Source: Tessaracoccus rhinocerotis
Lineage (GTDB): Bacteria; Actinomycetota; Actinomycetes; Propionibacteriales; Propionibacteriaceae
NCBI RefSeq assembly: GCF_007197885.1
Contig: NZ_VKKG01000001.1
Coordinates: 972,463-1,036,462 of the forward strand
DNA length: 64,000 nt
Reading direction: 5' to 3'
The notes below the pieces were generated by a model. The model was not told the origin of the DNA and did not search any database. It worked only from the letters and a program-made list of their open reading frames with translations. Both the position numbers and the translations under genes were made by a program. Shown in pieces: positions 48,215 to 57,886 of this stretch. Position 1 is the first letter of the stretch. Each line of letters starts with the position of its first letter.

Positions 48215-48832
48215 ATGGCGAAGTACCCGAAGAAGATCGTGGACCTGGCCAACGGTGGCATCTTCAAGCGCGTCGTGGCGAAACACTTCCACTTCAGCAA
48301 GGCCACCAGGGAGGCCATCGACAAGGCCCACAGGAACGCCGACGAGGCGGCGGCGCGGAACCCCATCACCCGCAGGCGCAACGCCTACGTCGGCTCCACC
48401 CCCAGCAAGAAGTCCCAGGTGGGCCAGGACGTGATCCGCCGGATGGATGGCGAGACGCCACCGAGGATCCGCGGCTGGGACCCGGACTACCCGGACGACC
48501 TCACCGACGTGCAGGTGAAGGGCTCCGACGGGAAGTGGTACGAGCTAGAGGACTGCGACATGGGCCACTCCCCCATCGATGCCGTCACCTACTGGAACAA
48601 CGTCGGGCGCTACCACGGGCCGCGCAGCGAGCAGGTGCGCGACTGGATGACCGACCCGGACAACTACGAACTCCAACCCGGCCCCATCAACCAGGCCGAC
48701 GGCCGAATCATGGGCAACTCGGGCTTCACCTACCAGCCGCCCGTGACCCTTCCCGATGGCGTTGACATCGCCGTGATCGAGCCGCGGGTGCTCGAGGACC
48801 TCAAGAACTTCAAGGGCGACCCCGTCCCATGA
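48215..48832 (+). CDS. GH-E-type nuclease toxin
   Basis: A 205-residue protein. The N-terminal 60 residues are basic and helical (KAHRNADEAAARNPITRRR). The C-terminal part has the order D-M-G-H-S-P near residue 115, YWNNVG, then VRDWMTDPDNYELQPGP, which matches the GH-E group of the HNH/endonuclease VII superfamily used as toxins. The N-R-S-H ending of many relatives reads N-Q-A-D here, so activity is uncertain. The start is one base after the stop of the secretion module, in another frame. The next gene is the likely immunity gene. Confidence 0.65.
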   Translation: MAKYPKKIVDLANGGIFKRVVAKHFHFSKATREAIDKAHRNADEAAARNPITRRRNAYVGSTPSKKSQVGQDVIRRMDGETPPRIRGWDPDYPDDLTDVQVKGSDGKWYELEDCDMGHSPIDAVTYWNNVGRYHGPRSEQVRDWMTDPDNYELQPGPINQADGRIMGNSGFTYQPPVTLPDGVDIAVIEPRVLEDLKNFKGDPVP

Positions 48833-48851
48833 CCCCGGATAGGATCTGACC

Positions 48852-49805
48852 GTGAACCAACGCCCCCAACTCCCCCCGGAACTCGACGAGGTCCTCGAGG
48901 CCAAGCTGCGCAGGGCCTCACGGGCGACCCGCGACGGTGACCACGCGGCGGCACTCGTCCTCGGTGAGGAGATCTGGGACGCGCTGCCCGAGCCGAAGCT
49001 GGGCTGGGACTACTACCCGGAGATCCTCTCGCAGAAGATGTGCGACGCGGCGATCGAGGCCGGCCAGTTGGACCGCGCGGCCGTCTGGTTGGAGCGCACC
49101 ACCGAGGCCTACGGGGCCGACAACGCCAGCGCGGCACCGATCATCGGCTTCAAGAAGGCCAAGCTCTACTACCGCAGCGGACAGCTTGACCTGGCCTACG
49201 CCTACTTCGACGCCAACTACACCGCCGACGGCAAGCGCCGCTTCAAGGGTGAGCCCGAGGAGTACTGGCAGTTCTACGAGGCGGCCCGTGCCAGCGGTGG
49301 CGTGGCCGCGCAGGACGAGGCCGTCACGGCCGTGGGGACCGCCGGTTCGCCCGTCCCGGCCGATGGCGCCGGCTCACCCTCCGGAGGGGAGCTCCCCGAC
49401 GAGATCCACGCCGAGGTCACCCGCCTCTTCGAGGAGGGCGCCAACTTCGAGGACCTGAACGCCCCGGACGCCGCCGTCGAGTGCCACACCAGGGCACTGG
49501 AACTGTTGCCCACGCCCCGCACCCAGTGGGAGGCGGCGACACTGTTGTACACCGCCCTGGCCGATGCGCTTGGAGCACTGGACCGCTGGGCCGACGCGTA
49601 CGAGGCGCTGCAGCTCGCACTCCGCTCCCCCGGCGGCCGCGAGAACGGCTACGTCTGGCTGCGGCTCGGCGACGCCCACCGCGCCGAGGGCCGCGACCCG
49701 CAGGCCCTCGAGGCCTACACGTCGGCCTTCATGCTCGAGGGCGCTGACCTCTTCGAGGACAGCCCGGAGGAACTCGCCTGGCTGCAGCGCGAGGGCATCT
49801 CCTGA
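48852..49805 (+). CDS. TPR-like protein, candidate immunity protein
   Basis: A 317-residue helical protein with a GTG start, 19 bp after the toxin gene. Two similar halves can be seen (about 1-150 and 175-317), joined by a flexible Pro/Gly/Ser linker. Helical hairpins such as EAGQLDRAAVWLERTTEAYG, YYRSGQLDLAYAYFD, LGALDRWADAYEALQLAL and LRLGDAHRAEGRDPQALEAY follow the tetratricopeptide pattern. Position directly after a toxin gene suggests immunity; TPR proteins do serve in that role in some toxin systems, but it is unproven here. Confidence 0.6.
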   Translation: MNQRPQLPPELDEVLEAKLRRASRATRDGDHAAALVLGEEIWDALPEPKLGWDYYPEILSQKMCDAAIEAGQLDRAAVWLERTTEAYGADNASAAPIIGFKKAKLYYRSGQLDLAYAYFDANYTADGKRRFKGEPEEYWQFYEAARASGGVAAQDEAVTAVGTAGSPVPADGAGSPSGGELPDEIHAEVTRLFEEGANFEDLNAPDAAVECHTRALELLPTPRTQWEAATLLYTALADALGALDRWADAYEALQLALRSPGGRENGYVWLRLGDAHRAEGRDPQALEAYTSAFMLEGADLFEDSPEELAWLQREGIS

Positions 49806-49982
49806 CCTGTCCGTCGCTGCGGACGGACCCTCAAGGAGGCGGGGCGAGCGGCCGGGTCCCCCGACTCGTGACTGGCCGTCCCCACAAGTTCGGCGAAGGC
49901 ACACGCCGGCCGGGCGGTTCCCGCACGCCTGAGCTCTCACCGCCCTAGTATCCAACCCATCTACAAGGTTGAGGAGACCTAC

Positions 49983-52900
49983 ATGCCCAAGACATGGCGT
50001 CGAGCGGCGGCCGTGGCCGCTGCCTGCGCGCTGATGACCCCCCTCGGGTTCGCAGCCGCAGACACAGACCTGGGTGATTCCCGGGACCACGTGACACCCC
50101 CCGATCTGACAACCAGCTTCGCGACCACGGGGAAGTGGTTCGTCGAACTGGAGAGCGAACCCACCAGCTCCGGAGGCTCCGAGCGGACCATCCGCGCCGA
50201 GCAGGACAAGTTCCTTGAGGAGGTGGAGCGCAAGACCATCCCGATCACCGTCAGCAGCAAGTATGAGGACCTGTTCAACGGCATGGCGGTGGAGTCCGAC
50301 GCCGAGGGCGCTGCAGCGTTGCAGAACCTGCCCGGCGTCGTCGCCGTCTACCCCGTCTTCCCCGTCGAGCGCCCCGAGCCCCAGGACATCTCGCAGGACC
50401 TCTACTCGGCCGGCGACATGACCGGCGCCACCACCGTGCGCAGCGAGCTCGGATTCACCGGCGAGGGTGTCCGCGTCGGCATCATCGACTCCGGCATCGA
50501 CTTCGACCACCCGGACCTCGGCGGCACCGGCACCGACGGCGGCGCCTTCCCGACCGCACGCGTCACCCACGGCTGGGACTTCGTCGGCGACGACTACAAC
50601 GCCGACCCGACCTCCCCGGAGTACCAGCCCGTCCCCCGCCCCGACGCCATCCCAGACGACTGCGGCGGCCACGGCACCCACGTGGCGGGCATCGTCGGCG
50701 CCGACGGCGAACTCACCGGAATCGCGCCGGGCGTGACCTTCGGCGCCTACCGCGTCTTCGGCTGCAACGGCTCCACCGACACCGAGATCATCCTCGACGC
50801 CCTCGAGCGCGCGCTCGCCGACGGCATGGACGTCGTCAACATGTCCCTGGGCGCGGCCTTCCAGACCTGGCCCGGCTACCCCACCGGCGTGGCCTCCGAC
50901 CGGCTCGTCGACGCCGGCGTCGTGGTCGTCGCCTCCGCCGGCAACGAGGGTGACTACTTCACCCAGGTCACCGGCTCCCCGAGCGTCGGCGACAAGGTGA
51001 TCGGCGTCGCCTCCTACGACAACACGCAGGTGACCCTCGCCGAGATCCTGGTGAGCGACGCCGAGGGCGAGACCGAGTCCGTCGGGTTCCTGCCCGCGAC
51101 CGGCTCCCCCGCGATCGACGCCTCCGTCAACGGCCAGGAACTCGCCTGGACCAGCGATCCCGAGGCCTGCACCGCTGACACGGCGGACCTGACCGGCAAG
51201 ATCGCCGTCACCAGCCGCGGCACGTGCACGTTCCACGAGAAGGCGGTGGTGGCGCAGAACGCCGGCGCCTCAGCCCTCGTGATCGCCAACAACGAGGCCG
51301 GCTTCATCAACGCAACCGTCGAGGGCGAGACCGAGATCACCATCCCCGTGGTCACCGTCACGCAGGAGGCCGGAGCGCTGCTCGAGTCGATGCTGACCGA
51401 CGAGGACGCCGTCGTTCCCACGGCCGTCGTCACCGGTGAGAACACCAGCACCCCCAACCCCACCGGCGGGCTCGTCTCGGACTTCTCCTCCTGGGGCCTC
51501 GCTGCCGACCTGACGCTGAAGCCGGACCTCGGCGCGCCGGGCGGCTCGATCTACTCCACCTACCCGCTCGAGAGCGGCTCCTACAAGACCGAGTCGGGCA
51601 CCTCCATGGCCGCGCCGCACGTTGCCGGAGCCGTCGCGCTCATGCTGGAGGCCAACGCCGGACTGCAGCCCGCACAGGTGCTGACCGCGCTCCAGAACAC
51701 CGCCACCCCGACGTTGTTCTCCTACGCCCCGTCCCTCGGGTTCCTCGACGCCGCCCACCACCAGGGCGCCGGCCTGATCCAGGTGGACAGCGCCATCCAG
51801 GCCACCGGCAGCGTCAGCCCCGGCAAGATCTCCACGGGTGAGTCGGCCGACGGCCCGTTCACGCAGACGCTGACCATCACCAACTCCTCCGACGCCGAGG
51901 TCACCTACGACCTCAGCCACGAGGACGCCGTCGCCACCTACGTGGACCCGGAGGACCCGGAGGCGACGCAGAACGCCGTCGGCTTCGCCGTCTTCGAGTC
52001 CCAGGTCACGTTCTCCGCGCCGTCGGTGACCGTGCCCGCGGGCGGCACCGCGCAGGTGGACGTCACCATCGACGCCGACCCGGAGGCCCTCGAGGTCGAG
52101 GGGTCGCAGTACAGCGGCTTCGTCGTCCTGCAGGGTGAAGAGGGCACCGAGCCCCTGACCATCCCGTTCGCCGGCATGGCCGGTGACTACGGCAACCTCG
52201 AGATCTTCCCCGGTCTCGAGATGGGGCTGCCCGCCGTCGTCGTCCTCGACGGCTGCACCGTCTGGATGGAGCAGCAGTGCATCGATCCAGACGTGGTCTT
52301 CGACTACGCGCCCGAGGACCACGTCTTCGGCGAGGGTCGCGACCTGCCCACCATCGCCCTCCACATGGCGGTTCCGGTGCTGAAGGTCGACGTCCAGGCG
52401 CTGCGGGTGGACGCCTCCGGCAACCCTGTCGAGTCCAGCGCCCTGCCCGCATTCTCCGCCGACCTGCTGGGCCGCGACGCCGGCCTCAGCCTCTGGTCGT
52501 GGGACGGCCGGGTGCAGCAGTCCGACGGACTCGTCGTCGAGGTCGAGCCGGGCGACTACGCCCTGCGCCTCGTGGCGCACGAGGCCGACGGTGACGGCGG
52601 CACCCAGGTGTGGACCTCGCCGGCGTTCGGCTACAAGAACGCCCAGCCGGAGCCGACGCCGACCCCGACGCCCACCCCGTCGCCGACCCCGACGCAGCCG
52701 AACCCGCAGGTGGACCTGTACTCCACCCCGGGATACCACCACGTCAACGGCCGCAAGTGGTTCACCGTGTGCGAGCCCTACTCGCAGACCGTGCGCTGCC
52801 GCACCAGCATCATGGCCACCACCGTGGTGCAGGAGCAGGGGCAGTACGTGGCCAAGAACGCCTGGGTGTTCAACAACCTCACCTACCTGCCCTCCGCCAA

Positions 52901-53108
52901 GTCGCTGTGGACCAACAATCCGCTGGGCAACGCCGGCGCCTGGACTGCCGCTGACGGCCGCAGGTGGCGCACCGAGTGCAACACCCCCACCACGGGTCGC
53001 AACGGTTGCCGCAGCTACGTGGAGTCCCGAGTGATCGAGGTGAACCCCGCCGGTGGCTTCCAGTGGACCACCAAGTGGGTGTTCAACAACATCGTCCGCT
53101 TCAGCTGA
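49983..53108 (+). CDS. Secreted subtilisin-like (S8) protease with PA insert and WVFNN module
   Basis: A 1041-residue secreted protease. Signal peptide 1-27 ends A-A-A. An I9-type propeptide (about 35-125) is followed by the S8 catalytic domain: Asp in GIIDSGIDFDHPDL (about 168), His in GGHGTHVAG (about 230), Ser in SGTSMAAPHVAG (about 540). A PA domain is inserted between His and Ser (about 360-470, VTSRGTCTFHEKAVVAQNAG). An Fn3-like domain (about 605-740) and a region with no motif I recognise follow, then a PTPTPTPSPTP linker and the 130-residue module with two W-V-F-N-N motifs (about 912-1041), shared with two other genes in the window. The ATG follows TTGAGGAGA. A strong terminator follows. 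Confidence 0.9.
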   Translation: MPKTWRRAAAVAAACALMTPLGFAAADTDLGDSRDHVTPPDLTTSFATTGKWFVELESEPTSSGGSERTIRAEQDKFLEEVERKTIPITVSSKYEDLFNGMAVESDAEGAAALQNLPGVVAVYPVFPVERPEPQDISQDLYSAGDMTGATTVRSELGFTGEGVRVGIIDSGIDFDHPDLGGTGTDGGAFPTARVTHGWDFVGDDYNADPTSPEYQPVPRPDAIPDDCGGHGTHVAGIVGADGELTGIAPGVTFGAYRVFGCNGSTDTEIILDALERALADGMDVVNMSLGAAFQTWPGYPTGVASDRLVDAGVVVVASAGNEGDYFTQVTGSPSVGDKVIGVASYDNTQVTLAEILVSDAEGETESVGFLPATGSPAIDASVNGQELAWTSDPEACTADTADLTGKIAVTSRGTCTFHEKAVVAQNAGASALVIANNEAGFINATVEGETEITIPVVTVTQEAGALLESMLTDEDAVVPTAVVTGENTSTPNPTGGLVSDFSSWGLAADLTLKPDLGAPGGSIYSTYPLESGSYKTESGTSMAAPHVAGAVALMLEANAGLQPAQVLTALQNTATPTLFSYAPSLGFLDAAHHQGAGLIQVDSAIQATGSVSPGKISTGESADGPFTQTLTITNSSDAEVTYDLSHEDAVATYVDPEDPEATQNAVGFAVFESQVTFSAPSVTVPAGGTAQVDVTIDADPEALEVEGSQYSGFVVLQGEEGTEPLTIPFAGMAGDYGNLEIFPGLEMGLPAVVVLDGCTVWMEQQCIDPDVVFDYAPEDHVFGEGRDLPTIALHMAVPVLKVDVQALRVDASGNPVESSALPAFSADLLGRDAGLSLWSWDGRVQQSDGLVVEVEPGDYALRLVAHEADGDGGTQVWTSPAFGYKNAQPEPTPTPTPTPSPTPTQPNPQVDLYSTPGYHHVNGRKWFTVCEPYSQTVRCRTSIMATTVVQEQGQYVAKNAWVFNNLTYLPSAKSLWTNNPLGNAGAWTAADGRRWRTECNTPTTGRNGCRSYVESRVIEVNPAGGFQWTTKWVFNNIVRFS

Positions 53109-53125
53109 GGCACTGACGAGAAAAA

Positions 53126-53165
53126 GACTGCGGCCCGTCCCCTCTCGAGGGGGCGGGCCGCAGTC
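53126..53165 (+). terminator. Terminator of the subtilisin gene
   Basis: Arms GACTGCGGCCCG (53126-53137) and CGGGCCGCAGTC (53154-53165), with an inner CCCCT/AGGGG pairing, 18 bp after the stop codon. It also lies downstream of the convergent fba gene. Confidence 0.8.
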
Positions 53166-53174
53166 GTAGGTCCC

Positions 53175-53329
53175 GGTGGTCGAGTAGGGCGCCCAGCGCC
53201 CGTGTCGAGACAACGGTCCTCCCGTTGGTCGAGTAGGGCGCCCAGCGCCCGTGTCGAGACCCCAACCAGCCGGATCTCGACACGTCACCCGCTCGTACCT
53301 CGCGGGCTCCTACTCGATCAACGGGCGGC
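53175..53329. repeat. REP-like palindromic cluster between convergent genes
   Basis: Two near-identical elements in a row (GGTCGAGTAGGGCGCCCAGC then GCCCGTGTCGAGAC), then one inverted, longer element (ATCTCGACACG ... CTACTCGATCAACGGG). The cluster fills the gap between the subtilisin terminator and the fba stop codon. Confidence 0.85.
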
Positions 53330-53331
53330 GG

Positions 53332-54354
<1,023 letters not shown>

Positions 54355-54450
54355 GGATGCCCTCTTTCCTAACAGAGACTGGGTGTTGCCAGCCTATCGC
54401 GTCGTGCCCGGAGCGAGACCGCGGGGCCACTATGCAGGAGCCGAGGCGGC

Positions 54451-54990
54451 TCAGAGCATGCGATCCATGTCACTGACGTCGAGACGCACCCGCCCCAGCG
54501 AGCGGGCGCTGGTGGCCGAGTCGATGGCCGAGGGCATGGCGTCGAGGAAGCTCATGGGGATCTTCGCCGCGGGTCGGCCGCCCACCTCGAGGACCAGGCT
54601 CGGCCCGGCGCCGAGGCTCGAGCCGCTGATCTTGAGGGCGCTCACCTCGGCCCAGTCGGCCCGCACCTGCCGGGGGTGGACGAACTCGATGCCACGGGCG
54701 TCGATGTGGAGGGCGTCGCCGTGACCGATGGCGGCGAGGTCCCTCTTGGCGCGACTGAGGCCGACCGCCGAGATGGTCATCCAGACCGCCGTCGAGATGG
54801 CCCACAGCACGTAGATGCCGATGATGACGCCGGTCCCCCAGCCGGGGTTGAGGAAGTAGACCACTGCCGTCAGGAACACCAGCGAGATGATCGCGGAGAT
54901 GATGCGGAACCGGAGCGCGGTGCGCTGGCGCACCACCCGCTGTGCCGTCGGGAGGGGGGTGAGGCCGACGGTGAATCGCTCAGGCAGCAT
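54451..54990 (-). CDS. Two-helix membrane protein with PH-like domain
   Basis: A 179-residue protein. Two hydrophobic segments (about 30-48 IISAIISLVFLTAVVYFL, 53-76) follow a short N-terminal tail. The C-terminal part (about 90-175) is a soluble beta-rich domain (ALHIDARGIEFVHPRQVRADW, SLVLEVGGRPAAKIPM) of the bacterial PH-like type. Function unknown. It lies 19 bp after the start-side neighbour trmH-like gene on the same strand, so it is in the same transcript. Confidence 0.6.
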   Translation of the reverse strand: MLPERFTVGLTPLPTAQRVVRQRTALRFRIISAIISLVFLTAVVYFLNPGWGTGVIIGIYVLWAISTAVWMTISAVGLSRAKRDLAAIGHGDALHIDARGIEFVHPRQVRADWAEVSALKISGSSLGAGPSLVLEVGGRPAAKIPMSFLDAMPSAIDSATSARSLGRVRLDVSDMDRML

Positions 54991-55009
54991 GGCTGCAATG
55001 CTAGCGCCG

Positions 55010-55678
55010 TCAGGGCTTGGGGAGGTGCTGGAGTCCCCAGTGGTACATGGCGATCGCGGCGGCGGCGCCTGCGTTCATGGAGCGGGTGGAGCCCAGTTGG
55101 GTGATGGCCACCAGACGCTCGCAGCCGGCCACCATCTCGTCCGTCAGCCCCGGCCCCTCGGATCCGAACACGAGGCAGCATCGCTCGGGCAGTTCCGCGT
55201 CCTCCAGCGGCACCGACGAGGGCAGGTTGTCCACCCCGATGGGCGTGATCCCACGCTCGGCCAGCCAACTGAAGAGGGCGGCTTCGTCGGCGTGGTGGAA
55301 GACGTGGAGGTAGCGGTCGGTGACCATGGCGCCGCGGCGGTTCCAGCGTCGTCGTCCGACGATGTGGACGCCGCCGACGTTGAAGGCGTTGGCCGTGCGG
55401 ACCATGGAGCCGATGTTGAAGTCGTGCTCCCAGTTCTGGATGGCCACGTGGAGGGGCGAGCGGCGCTCGTCGAGGTCGGCGACGATGGCCTCGAGGTGCC
55501 AGTACCGGTACTGGTCGACGACGTTGCGGCGGTCACCGTCGCGCAGGAGGTCGGGGTCCAGGCGGGGATCGTCGGGCCAGGGCAGCGGGTGCGGACCGAC
55601 CCCGACGGTGGGCGCCGTCGGGTCGGCCGGTTCTTCGGTACTCAGTGCGTCACTGCTGGTAGGGAGGCTGGTAGCCAC
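55010..55678 (-). CDS. SpoU/TrmH-family RNA methyltransferase
   Basis: A 222-residue methyltransferase that 2'-O-methylates ribose in tRNA or rRNA. The three SPOUT motifs are clear: NWEHDFNIGSMVRTANAFNV, LVFGSEGPGL and QLGSTRSMNAGAAAAIAMYH, which form the trefoil knot for S-adenosylmethionine. The first 50 residues are a loose N-terminal extension. The most upstream start is a GTG at 55678, which overlaps lemA by 29 bp; there is no better in-frame start nearby. The exact RNA target cannot be read. Confidence 0.87.
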   Translation of the reverse strand: MATSLPTSSDALSTEEPADPTAPTVGVGPHPLPWPDDPRLDPDLLRDGDRRNVVDQYRYWHLEAIVADLDERRSPLHVAIQNWEHDFNIGSMVRTANAFNVGGVHIVGRRRWNRRGAMVTDRYLHVFHHADEAALFSWLAERGITPIGVDNLPSSVPLEDAELPERCCLVFGSEGPGLTDEMVAGCERLVAITQLGSTRSMNAGAAAAIAMYHWGLQHLPKP

Positions 55679-56444
55679 CCTGCTGCGGCTGCTGCGGGGG
55701 CTGCTGCTGCGGCTGCTGCGGGGGCTGCTGCTGCGGCTGCTGCTGGTACTGCGGCTGCGGCACCGGGTTGGCCGACGGCGCGGAGTACTGCTGCTGCTGG
55801 TGCTGGCCCGGGTTGGGCAGCTGGCCCTGTCCCTGACCGGTGGGGCGCTGCGAGATCTCGCCGAAGTTCACGCCCGGAGCCTGGCGCACCTGCGGGTCGT
55901 TGACCTCGAAGTAGGTGGCCTTCTCGAAGTTGGCGAAGCCGGCGATGATGTTGCTCGGCACGGTCTCGATCTTGGTGTTGTAGTCGCGCACGTTGGCGTT
56001 GTAGAAGCGGCGCCCGGCGGCGATCCGGTCCTCGGTGTCGGTCAGCTCACGCTGCAGCTCGAGGAAGTTCACGTTCGACTTCAGCTCGGGGTAGGCCTCT
56101 ACGGAGACGATCAGGCTGCGCACTGCGTTCGACAGCTCACCCTCGATGGCGGCGCGCTGCTGGTTGGGGGCGCCGTGGGCCTGGTTCGCGAGGGCGGCGG
56201 CGCTGTTGCGCAGCGACGTGACCTGCTCCAAGGTGTTGCGCTCATGGGCGGCGTAGCCACGCACCGTCTCCACCAGGTTGGGGATCAGTTCGTAGCGGCG
56301 GTTCAGCTCGACGTCGATCTGGCGCCACGACTCCTGGATCAGGTTGCGGCCCTTGATGAAGCCGTTGTACACCCCGAATCCCCAGAACACGGCGATCAGG
56401 CCGATCACCACGATCACGGCGAGGATGCCCAAGATGATTTCCAT
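55650..56444 (-). CDS. lemA: LemA-family protein
   Basis: A 264-residue protein: one N-terminal membrane helix (about 3-22), then the LemA helical bundle (YNGFIKGRNLIQESWRQIDV, RRYELIPNLVETVRGYAAHE, FYNANVRDYNTKIETVPSNI, KATYFEVNDP). The last 65 residues are almost only Gln, Pro and Tyr in tandem repeats (QQQPPQQPQ), encoded by 24-bp DNA repeats near 55675-55745. The tail is a low-complexity exterior or interior extension of unknown role. The 3' end overlaps the methyltransferase gene. Confidence 0.9.
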   Translation of the reverse strand: MEIILGILAVIVVIGLIAVFWGFGVYNGFIKGRNLIQESWRQIDVELNRRYELIPNLVETVRGYAAHERNTLEQVTSLRNSAAALANQAHGAPNQQRAAIEGELSNAVRSLIVSVEAYPELKSNVNFLELQRELTDTEDRIAAGRRFYNANVRDYNTKIETVPSNIIAGFANFEKATYFEVNDPQVRQAPGVNFGEISQRPTGQGQGQLPNPGQHQQQQYSAPSANPVPQPQYQQQPQQQPPQQPQQQPPQQPQQGGYQPPYQQ

Positions 56445-56494
56445 TGCAACTCCTTAACGGATGGATCAGAGCCAAGCGTACTGGGACTGTCGGT

Positions 56495-57034
56495 TCACAG
56501 CCCGAGATCTTCCAGACCGAGCGCGAAGCGGTACTCGAGCCCGGCGTCGGCCACCTTCTGGGCGGCCCCGGTGCCGCGGTCGACGACCACCGCGACTGCG
56601 ACGACCTCTCCCCCGGCCTCCCGGACGGCCTCGACCGCCGTGAGTGCCGAGCCGCCCGTGGTGGAGGTGTCCTCGACCACCAGCACGCGGCGGCCCGCGA
56701 CGTCGGTGCCCTCGATCCTGCGCTGCAGGCCGTGCTGCTTGGTGTTCTTGCGCACGACGAACGCGTCGAGGCGGCCCCCGGCGGCGGCGCGCGCGTGCAG
56801 CATGGCGGTGGCGACGGGGTCCGCGCCGAGCGTGAGTCCGCCGACGGCGTCGAAGTCGAGGTCGGCGACCAGTTCGTTCATGACGCGGCCGACGACGGGC
56901 GAGGCGGCGCCGTCGAGGGTGACGCGGCGCATGTCCACGTAGTAGTCGGCCTCCTTGCCGGAGGCGAGCGTCACGCGGCCGCGGACGACGGCGAGTTCGC
57001 CGACGGCGTCGATGAGGGTCTGCTTGTCAGTCAT
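56495..57034 (-). CDS. pyrE: Orotate phosphoribosyltransferase
   Basis: A 179-residue enzyme of pyrimidine synthesis (orotate plus PRPP to OMP). Motifs: TLASGKEADYYVDMRRVTL, GGLTLGADPVATAMLHA, AFVVRKNTKQHG and the PRPP loop VLVVEDTSTTGGSALTAV. The longer upstream frame is not conserved; the ATG at 57034 overlaps the sortase stop by four bases. It lies in a minus-strand run with lemA, trmH-like and fba. Confidence 0.93.
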   Translation of the reverse strand: MTDKQTLIDAVGELAVVRGRVTLASGKEADYYVDMRRVTLDGAASPVVGRVMNELVADLDFDAVGGLTLGADPVATAMLHARAAAGGRLDAFVVRKNTKQHGLQRRIEGTDVAGRRVLVVEDTSTTGGSALTAVEAVREAGGEVVAVAVVVDRGTGAAQKVADAGLEYRFALGLEDLGL

Positions 57035-57708
57035 TTGGTCTCCGTTGAGGTCAGGACACCGAAGCCGACCGAGCGGTCCGGTGTCGGGTAGAGGTCTTCG
57101 CAGGTGGTCAGGGTGATGAGCGCCTGCGTGGGGTCCAGGTCGTCGCGTCCGGGGACCGGGTCCAGCACCCAGGCCTCGCCCTCGTCGACGGTCAGGTCCG
57201 CGGGCGCGGAGTTGATGGTGTAGGTGAAGACCTGGTGCACGCCCTCGACCAGCACCTCGTCGCCCACCTGCAACCGGCGCAGGTCGCGGAACGGCTGGGC
57301 GCCGGTGATGCACCGGCCGGCGACGGCGAAGTTGCCCACCTGCCCGGGCTGGGACGTGCCGGGGTACCAGCCGACGCCGTGGCCCAGTGACTCGTCATCG
57401 ATGCCGACGGAGACGGGCCACTGCCACGACTCCCCCAGCGCCGGGATGCGCAACAGCCACTGCGCCCGTCCGGGCTCCGGATCGGCGACCAGGGTGGGTG
57501 TCTCGGGATCTGCGGGCGGCTCCTCGTCCGCCCAGCGCTGCTCCAGCTCGGCGACGGCCTCGGCGGCCGCGTCCTGCGCCGCAAAGCTGCTGCCCCAGTA
57601 GAGCCAGGTGCCCCAGCCCGCGAGGCCGAGGACCGCGACGAGCAGCACGATGCCAAGCACCAGCAACGGCGAAACGCCTTGGGAAGCGCTGCGACGGGCT
57701 CGGGACAT
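57031..57708 (-). CDS. Class E sortase with abnormal active site
   Basis: A 225-residue protein: one membrane helix (about 15-37), a short stalk and a sortase domain (IPALGESWQWPV, LGHGVGWYPGTSQPGQVGNF). The catalytic Cys is present in TLTTC and a C-terminal Arg in DRSVGFGVL. The catalytic His position, normally A-G-H-R, reads A-G-R-C here (codons CGG TGC, about residue 132). Without the His the enzyme should not cleave and join sorting signals in the usual way. The rest of the domain is well preserved and the gene is coupled to pyrE, so it is not an obvious decaying pseudogene. It may be a divergent or inactive sortase. Confidence 0.8.
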   Translation of the reverse strand: MSRARRSASQGVSPLLVLGIVLLVAVLGLAGWGTWLYWGSSFAAQDAAAEAVAELEQRWADEEPPADPETPTLVADPEPGRAQWLLRIPALGESWQWPVSVGIDDESLGHGVGWYPGTSQPGQVGNFAVAGRCITGAQPFRDLRRLQVGDEVLVEGVHQVFTYTINSAPADLTVDEGEAWVLDPVPGRDDLDPTQALITLTTCEDLYPTPDRSVGFGVLTSTETK

Positions 57709-57757
57709 GCACCCACCCTATTGGAGGCCCCGACTGCCGGACCACCCGCCGACCGGA

Positions 57758-57864
57758 GGTCTCGACACGCACGGCTCGTACCTCGCCGGACTACTCGACC
57801 GACGAGTTCGGGCTCCGCTGGTCGAGTAGCGACTGCGAGGAACGAGCGGCCGCGTGTCGAGACC
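57758..57864. repeat. REP-like palindromic pair
   Basis: Two elements in opposite orientation: GGTCTCGACACGCACGGCTC ... CTACTCGACC, then CTGGTCGAGTAG ... GAGGAACGAGC ... CGCGTGTCGAGACC. They lie in the 178-bp gap between the spermidine-synthase-like gene and the sortase gene, both on the minus strand. Confidence 0.85.
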
Positions 57865-57886
57865 CCACCGATGCCTGAACACTGGC

